Of a stretch of DNA of 64,000 nucleotides, positions 46,501-55,500 are shown one piece after another; the stretch's first letter is position 1, and each line of letters begins with the position of its first letter. The DNA is taken from NCBI RefSeq assembly GCF_001037465.1, contig NZ_LFCV01000067.1:1-64000 (forward strand). The letters run 5' to 3'. The stretch comes from Xenorhabdus khoisanae (GTDB lineage: Bacteria > Pseudomonadota > Gammaproteobacteria > Enterobacterales > Enterobacteriaceae). A model generated the notes under the pieces. That model made no database searches and was not told the DNA's origin. It saw only the letters and a program-made list of their open reading frames with translations. A program made the translations under genes and the position numbers.

Positions 46501-49500
46501 TCAGTGACAGGGTTAAATCAAAATGAGCACTATAATGCGCCTGTTCAATCGGAGTGAACTGGAGTTCCGGTAACGCCAGCGCTTGAGATGGCGTGTTGTT
46601 CAGGGCCAGCATGACCTGAAAGATTGGGCTATAGCTTAGGTTACGCTCAGGCTGTAGGGCTTCCACCACTTGTTCAAAGGGCAGATCCTGATGAGCATAG
46701 GCAGCGAGTGCCCGTTCACGAACTTGGGTAAGCAGGTCAGCGACACTGATGGAATTATTCAGCGTGACACGCAAGGCCAATGTATTGACGAAGAAACCCA
46801 TTAACCCTTCAAGTTCATGATGAGGCCGGTTAGCGACCGGTGTGCCGATGACGATATCATCCTGACCGCTGAGGCGGGCAAGGACGAGACTCCAGCCAGT
46901 CAACACCGTCATAAACAGGGTGCTGTTATGGCGTTGCCCGAATCCTTTCAGTGATGCCAGTAGATCCCTGTCAAAATGGACAGGAACCCGGCCTCCGGCG
47001 AAGGATCGCACTGTCGGGCGCGGATGGTCAGTCGGCAGTGTCAGTAAGGCCGGAGCCTCTTCAAGCTGGGTACGCCAGAAATCGCGTTGTGTCGTCAGGG
47101 GCGTTTCTTGCAACCAGTGACGCTGCCAGACGGCATAGTCGGCGTATTGAATGGGCAGAGGCGGCAATGGATCGCTTTCACCCTCAAGGGCAGCACGATA
47201 GAGGGCGCTCAACTCACGCATCAGCACACTGATAGACCAACCATCAGAGATAATATGATGGTGGGTGAGCAATAAGGCATGCTCTTCGTCTGCCAGTTGT
47301 AGCAAGTAACCCCGGATCAGCGGGCCTTGAATAAAGTCAAAAGGCGTCCGGGTTTCAAGCAAGACAAGCTCAGTCATCCGGTGATGACGCTCTTCTGGTG
47401 CTAATGGGCGCAGGTCTTGGTAAGACAAGGTAAAGCCAATATCAACAGGATCGATTTGCTGGCAGGGTTGACCCGCAACCAGCACAAAGCGGGTACGTAA
47501 TATTTCCTGTCGGGCAACCAGATTATCGAGTGCGAGGCTTAATGCCTGATGATTGAGCTGACCCGTGAGGCGTAATGCCACGGGAATATGATAGGCCAGA
47601 CTGGCTGCCTGATCGAGTTGACTCAGAAACCATAACCGCTGTTGAGCGAAGGATAACGGTAGTGGCTGATTTCGATCAGCCACAGTAATCGTTAGCGGGG
47701 CGGTTGTTGAAGCGTCAGTCAGCGTTTGAGCCAAATCCATCAGAAGCGGTTGGTCAAAGAGTTGCTGTAGTGACAACTCTCGCGCCAGATCCTGACGTAT
47801 ATGCGCAACGAGTTGGACAGCCAGCAGTGAATGACCACCCAGTTCAAAGAAATGGTCATGGCGCCCAATCTGTTCCAGTCCCAGTAATTTTTGCCAAATC
47901 CGGGCCAGTGCAATCTCTGTCTCACCAACAGGCGCTTCATAGCCGCGTGCGACCACAGCCGATAAATCAGGGGCAGGGAGTGCCTGACGATCAAGTTTGC
48001 CATTAGGGGTCAGCGGGAAAGTCTTAAGCGTGACAAACGCGCTCGGTAGCATATATTCCGCAAGATGTCTGGCGAGCTGCTGACGCAGTTCGGCTGGTAC
48101 TAACTCGACGCCATCCATCGGTTGCACATAGGCGACCAGACGTTTATCTTCACGGGCGATCACGACCGCTTCGCGCACACCATCACATTGCTCAAGTTTT
48201 GCCTCTATTTCGCCAGGTTCAATCCGGAAACCCCGCAGTTTGACCTGAAAATCGTTGCGACCGAGGTATTCGATATTGCCATCGGACAGCCAGCGCCCGA
48301 GGTCACCGGTTTTGTACATACGGGCATCCGGCTCTGAAGAGAACGGATCGACGAGGAAACGTTCTGCGGTCAGTTCGGGGTGGTTCAGATAACCCCGGGC
48401 AACGCCAGCTCCGGCAATATAGATTTCGCCGGCCGCACCGAGAGGAACCGGTTGCCCGTAGGGATCGAGGATATAGATCTGAGTATTCGCAATCGGGCTG
48501 CCAATGGGAATAGAACGAGTCACATCAACAGGTGAGGTAATCGCATAGGTTGCAGCAAACGTGGTGGTTTCCGTTGGGCCATATCCATTAATCAAACAGG
48601 CGGGCTGCGATCCAGCCAATTGAACATGCTGTATCTTTTTGGGATCGAGTACATCACCGCCGACAAGCAGATAACGCAATTGCCCAAACAGGGATTTGAG
48701 TGCATCAAGGTACTCATTGAATAAGCCAGCCGTTAACCAGAGCGCAGTGACTTGTCCCTTGATCAGGGAATCGCAGAAACGCACCGGATCAAGCAGTACG
48801 GATTGTGCAACGACATGCAGACGCCCACCATTGAGCAGGGCAGACCAGATTTCCCACGTTGATGCGTCAAAAGCAATATTGGCACAATGGGCAACGCAAT
48901 CATCAGGGCCAATATCAGCAAAACCACTGTTGATGATGAGGCGAAGCACATTGCGGTGCTCGACCATTACGCCTTTAGGCAATCCGGTAGAACCTGACGT
49001 GTAAATCACGTAAGCCAAATGGCGTGATGTCAGATTCAGCGCCTGAATATCCGGATTATGCGTCGGTTGGGTTGCCAGAAACGATTCTTGTGCATCAAGC
49101 AACACAGCAGGGATGTGGTTGTTCAGTTTGTCCACATGGGGTGTTTGAGTCAGCAAGGCTACTGGCTCTGCATCCTCAAGCATATACACCAATCGTTCGG
49201 ACGGATAAGTCGGATCAAGCGGCAGATAGGCCCCACCCGCCTTAAGGATGGCGAGCAAACCCACAATAAGTTGCGGACTACGTTCGACACAGATCGCCAC
49301 CCGATCGTCAGGACGTACGCCCAGTGTAATTAAATGATGGGCCAGACGGTTAGCACGACGGTTCAGTTCGTCATAGCTTAATGACTCGCCGCCAAACACG
49401 ACGGCAATCGCATCGGGATGATGTTGCACTTGGGTTTCGAACAGTTGGTGGATCAAGGCATTTTGTGGGAAATCCACCTGAGTGGCATTAAAGTCCACCA

Positions 49501-52500
49501 ATAATTGCTGCTGCTCTGTAGCTGGCAGGATTGATAGCGTTTGAATCAACTGTTGTGGATGGTGAGCCAAAGCATCAACCAGACCACGAACAGCGGTCAT
49601 CAGATAAGCGGTAATGCGTGTTGGATCAATACGGGTTACTGTTTGCGCTGTGAGGCGGAAACCGAAGTTCGTATCATCTACTGTCAACGTGACGGGATAG
49701 TTAGTCCGTTCTTCAATAGCGATAATACGCATACCTATCTGGGGCATCTCAATAACGTCCGTCTCATTAAGTTGAGTGTGACGGTAATTGAGTAACGCAC
49801 TGAACAGTGGAATTGGCTGCACTACGGCGCTGCAACGCTGTGCCAGCGCCAGTGGTGCCTGCTCGTGTTCCAGTAGGGCCGTTAAATTGTGATAGGTGGC
49901 CTGTATCACATCCTGCACACGATGACCGGTGAGAGAAACCCGTACCGGCAGCGTATTGATAAACATCCCCAGTGTTCGGGACGCGCCCGCACCGCCCTGT
50001 AGACGGCCTGACAGCACAGAACCGAAAACAACCTCGTTGCAACCGCTGGTTTGTGCCAGCACTTGCGCCCAGGCGACATGGAATAATACGCTGGGGCTGA
50101 CGCCCAGACGGCGGGCCTGAGCGCGGATCGCTTCTGCAAGAGCAGAATCGAGCGAGAGATGCGCTTCAACGATAGGCTCACTATTATCCTGTACTAAATC
50201 ATCCTGTACTAAATCATCCTGCACTGAATCATCCTGCACTGAAAGTACACCGAAGGGCGCTGTCGGTGTGTCGATATCAGCAAGCTGTGTACGGAAATAC
50301 GCTTCATGAACATCTGTCGGCACATTCAGCGTCTGGGCAATAAAGTTACGGTAAGGAAGCGCCGCAGGCAGTGCTTCGGTTTGCCCTTGTTGTATCTGGG
50401 CAATCTCAGCGAAAATCAGCTCCAGAGTCATATGGTCGCTGACCAGATGATGGAAGCGCAGGGCCAGCAGCCATCTGTCCTGCGCGGGATCATGGGCAAT
50501 ATCTGCGGCAAACAGCGGTGCCCGGCTGAGGTCGAGACGGCTTTCACGTGGGTTAGCATGGGCCTGTAACTGAGATGGCACGTCATCCGCCGTCGCTGGC
50601 GTGAACACATTGACATGCAGCGATGCCTGACGCCAAACTACCTGAACCGGTTTTACCAATCCTTGCCAGCAGGCGGCGGTACGCAGGATATCGTGGCGGT
50701 CAATGACTTGTTGCAGGCCGGACAGGAAAGCATCAAGGTCGCTGCGGGTATCAAAGGCGAGCATGCAATGTAACAGGTAGGTATCGCCTTGCGTTTGTAA
50801 CAGGTGATGGAACAGAATACCTTCCTGTAGTGGTGCCAGAGGATAGATATCCTGTATATTGCCGGCCCCGCCGGGGGTTGCTGCGACGATCGCATCAATC
50901 TCAGTCTGGGAGAGTGATACCAAAGGCAGCATATCAGGTGTAATGGCGGTGCAACCGTCAGTAATACGGTTAGGCGGCACAAAGAAGGTATCAAAATCGC
51001 CCTGAATCGCCTGTGCCATTGCAGACAGTACGGGAGCAGAAAACACACTGCGGACGTCAAGTTGCCAGCCGAGGCTGTACAATCGTTCAATCAGGCTGAC
51101 AATCATCAGTGAATGGCCGCCCAGTTCAAAGAAATGGTCATGACGGCCGACTTGCTCTAATCCCAACAGATCTTGCCAGATTTGCGTCAGCGCAGTTTCC
51201 GCCTCTCCGATCGGGGCTTCATAGCCGCGGGCGATAACAGCGAAGGCATCCGGAGCAGGAAGCGCCTGACGATCAAGTTTACCGTTAGGTGTTAACGGGA
51301 AAGCCGCTAACGTCACAAAGGCACTGGGCAACATATACTCAGCAAGGTGTTGGGCTAGTTGTTGGCGCAGTTCGTTGGGAAGTAACTCAACACCCTCCTG
51401 TGGACGTAAATAGGCGACTAATCGCTGCTGTCCGGACTCATCTTCACGGGAGATAACCACCGCTTCGCGTACACCGTGACACTGCATCAGTTGCACTTCG
51501 ATTTCACCCAACTCAATACGGAAGCCGCGTATTTTGACCTGAAAGTCATTGCGACCAAGGTATTCGATATTGCCATCAGACAACCAGCGGCCGAGGTCAC
51601 CGGTTTTGTACATACGGGCATCGGGATCTGAAGAGAACGGATCGGAAAGGAAGCGTTCGGTGGTCAACTCAGGGCGATTCAGATAACCGCGGGCAACCCC
51701 CACGCCGGCAATATGAATTTCACCGACAACGCCAAGTGGCACTGGTTGACCATACGCATCAAGGAGATAAATCCGGGTATTGGCAATCGGACGGCCGATA
51801 TGGCTGTCAAATCCCGTTGCACGCTGCATTCGTGTCCACGTTGAATAGGTTGTCGTTTCAGAAGGGCCGTACAAATTGCATACATTCTGGACATTGGTGT
51901 GGGCAAATAAGTGTTCAACAACGTGTGGTTTCAGGGCTTCACCGGCTAAATTGACGGTTAGGACACTCATGGGCACCGCATTGACTTCAATCAGTCTTGC
52001 GATAGCCGATGGCACGGTGTTAATCAGGCTGATGGCCTGTTTTGTGATGGCTGATTCTGTGTTAACCAGCGACAACACATCAGGGACAAGGTGCACCGTA
52101 CCGCCAGAGAGCAAAGGAGCAAAACATTCGTACACAGCCAAATCAAAATTCAGCGAAGTGGCAAACAACGTGTGTGCCAATTCCGCCGGACTGAACATGT
52201 GTTGTGCCCACGTCAGGAAATTCACGGTATTGCGGTGTTCGATAGCCACGCCTTTGGGCAGACCGGTAGAGCCTGATGTGTAAATGACATACGCCAAATG
52301 GCGTGAAGTCAGCCCCAGAACCTGCATATCGGGATTGTGGTCTGGCTGTTCTGACAGGAATGGTGTTCGGGTGTCGAGTATATTATCGAGCAGAACTTTG
52401 GGTACAGGGCTGGTCAGCTTGTTGGCAAGTGCCGTTTGGGTCAGTATTACTATCGGTGCTGAATCTTCCAGCATATACACCAGCCGTTCGGTGGGATAGG

Positions 52501-55500
52501 CCGGATCTAGCGGCACATAAGCCCCGCCAGCTTTGAGGATGGCGAGCAAACCCACCATCATTTCGAGACGGCGCTCGATACAAATGGTTACCCGATCATC
52601 CGGGCGTACCCCCAATGCAATCAGATGATGGGCCAGACGATTGGCGTGACGGTTTAATTCGTCATAACTGAGCGTTTGGTTTTCACATACAACGGCTGTT
52701 GCAGTAGGGCATTGAGCCGCCTGAGCTTCAAATAGCTGGTGGATCAGGGCATCTTGCGGGAAATCGGCGTGGGTGGCGTTGAAATCCACCAACAATTGTT
52801 GCCGCTCCGATTTTGACAACATCGGTAAACGCGCAATGGCTTGGGTTGTATCGGTTGCCATTGCTGTCAACACTCGTTGTAAATAGCCGACCATACGCTC
52901 AACGGTGGTGGAATCGAACAGATCAGACGCATATTCCAATCCGCCAATCAAGCCGGTGTCGGTTTCAGTTAACAACAACATCAAATCAAAGTGTGCGCTA
53001 TGACTTACCTGTTCAATGCGAGAGATCTGTAAGCCGGGTGAAGTCTGCTCTTGAACCGGCGTATTGTCCAAGGCCAGCATCACCTGAAAAATGGGGCTGT
53101 AGCTGAGACTGCGTTCAGGCTGTAACGCCTCTACCACTTGCTCGAAGGGCAAATCCTGATGGGCATAGGCGGCGAGTGCCAGCTCCCGGACTTGGGTAAG
53201 CAGGTCAGCAACGCTGAGGTCATCATTGAGTCTGACACGCAAAGCCAGCGTATTGACAAAAAAGCCCATTAAGCCCTCAAGCTCACGGTGTGGGCGATTG
53301 GCGACCGGCGTACCAATCACAATATCATCCTGACCACTGAGTCGGGCAAGGACAATACTCCAGGCTGCCAGTACCGTCATAAATAAGGTGGTGTTATGAC
53401 GTTGCCCAAGCGATTTCAGCGATGTCAGTACACTGGCATCAAGATGGAAGGGCACCTGACTGCCAACATAAGTTTGTACTGCCGGGCGTGGCCGATCAGT
53501 GGGAAGTGACAATAGGGCTGGTGCATTTTCGAGTTGTGTATACCAGAAATCCCGTTGTTCTGTAAGGTTGTTTCCCTGCAACCATTCACGCTGCCAGACA
53601 GCATAATCGACATATTGAATCGGCAAAGGTGGCAAGGGAGCGTCATAGCCATTGAGGACAGCGTGATAGAGAACATCAAGTTCGCGTACTAATACACCAA
53701 TAGACCAGCCATCAGTAATAATGTGATGCAGGGTGAGCAATAACACATGTTCTTCGTCGGTCAATTGCAACAATTGACCACGAATAAGCGGACCCTGAGT
53801 AAAACCGAAAGGGGTTTGCGCCTCAAGGTCAGTGAGTTTAGTGATATGGCTGATGTGCAGAGCCGGATCGAGCTGACGCAGGTCATGGCTGGACAGGGCA
53901 AAACCAATATCAGCGGGATCGATGTGTTGGCAGGGTTGACCTTCCACCAGAACAAAACGAGTCCGTAAGCTCTCGTGGCGGGCAACCAGACGTTCCAGTG
54001 CGGTCGTCAGGGCGTGGGAGTTAAGTTCACCAGTCAGACGCAATGCCACGGGAATATGGTAAGCCAGACTTGCCGCCGGATCGAGCTGACTCAGGAACCA
54101 CAAACGCTGTTGGGCAAAAGATAAAGGCAATGGCTGGCTGCGGTCAGCCACGGCAATCATGGCCTGAGTGGTTGTGGCCGCCTCGGTAATGGTATGCGCC
54201 AACGCCATCAGAACAGGCTGGGCAAAGAGCTGTTGTAGCGGCAACTCCCGAGCCAGCGTCTGACGTATGCGAGCTACGAGCTGGACAGCCAGCAGGGAAT
54301 GACCGCCCAGTTCAAAGAAATGGTCATGACGGCCCACTCGCTCCAATCCCAGCAAGTCTTGCCAGATTTGCGCCAAAGCGATTTCCATTTCACCGACCGG
54401 TACTGCATAACCGCGCGTCACCACGGCAGATGAGTCCGGAGCAGGCAGTGCCTTACGGTCAAGTTTGCCGTTAGGCGTTAACGGGAAAGTCACTAACGTA
54501 ACAAAAGCACTGGGCAGCATATATTCAGCCAGATGTTCGGCGAGTTGCTGACGCAGTTCAGCCGGAACCAGTTCAACCCCCTCCTGTGGACGCAGATAAG
54601 CGACCAGCCGCTTCTGGCCTCCGGTTTTTTCATAATTCCCGTTTTTTGCATAATTTCCGTTTCTTGCATAAGAAGTATCTTCACGGGCGATAACTATTGC
54701 TTCACGTACCCCATGACACCGCATCAGTTGCGCTTCGATTTCACCCAGTTCAATACGGAAGCCACGTAGCTTGACCTGAAAATCATTGCGGCCGAGGTAT
54801 TCAATATTGCCATCAGACAGCCAGCGGCCGAGGTCGCCGGTTTTGTACATGCGGGCATTCGGATCGGCGGAAAACGGATCAGCAAGGAAACGTTCGGCAG
54901 TGAGTTCGGGACGGTTCAAATAACCACGGGCAACCCCCGCACCCGCGATATGGATTTCTCCTGTTATGCCAAGGGGCACTGGCTGACCATATTCGTCAAG
55001 AATATAAATTTGAGTATTCGCTATCGGGCGACCGATGGGAGGAAGCGTTGACCACTGTTCAATTTCTTTGCCCAAGGTATATGACGTTACGACATGGCTT
55101 TCTGTCGGGCCATAGTGATTGTGTAACTGGCAGTTACCCGCCCGTTGCAGGAAACGCTGAATGGCGGGTGTAATGCGTAATTGCTCACCGGCAGTAATAA
55201 TATGAGCCAGATAAGCAAAATCGTCTTCACTGCCGCTGGCGGCTTCCGCAAGGTGCTGGAGGGCAATGTAGGGAAGAAAAATACGATTAACCTGTTTTTG
55301 CTGGATCAGCCGTAGGAACTGTTGAGGCTCCCGACGCATGGCTTCATTAATCAAAACCAGACAGCCGCCTTCACACAGGGTGGTAAAAATTTCCTGAAAA
55401 GCAACATCAAATCCCAGCGCAGCAAATTGCAGGGTTTTACCTGTGCCGGCGGGAGTTGAAGGGGAGTGACGGTGCCAATGCAGCAAGTTTGATAATGCTG

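Noticed and set aside
50186-50245. Short regular repeats as a possible CRISPR array
   Set aside because: Units are 15 bp, directly abutting, without spacers, and lie in frame inside a coding sequence.
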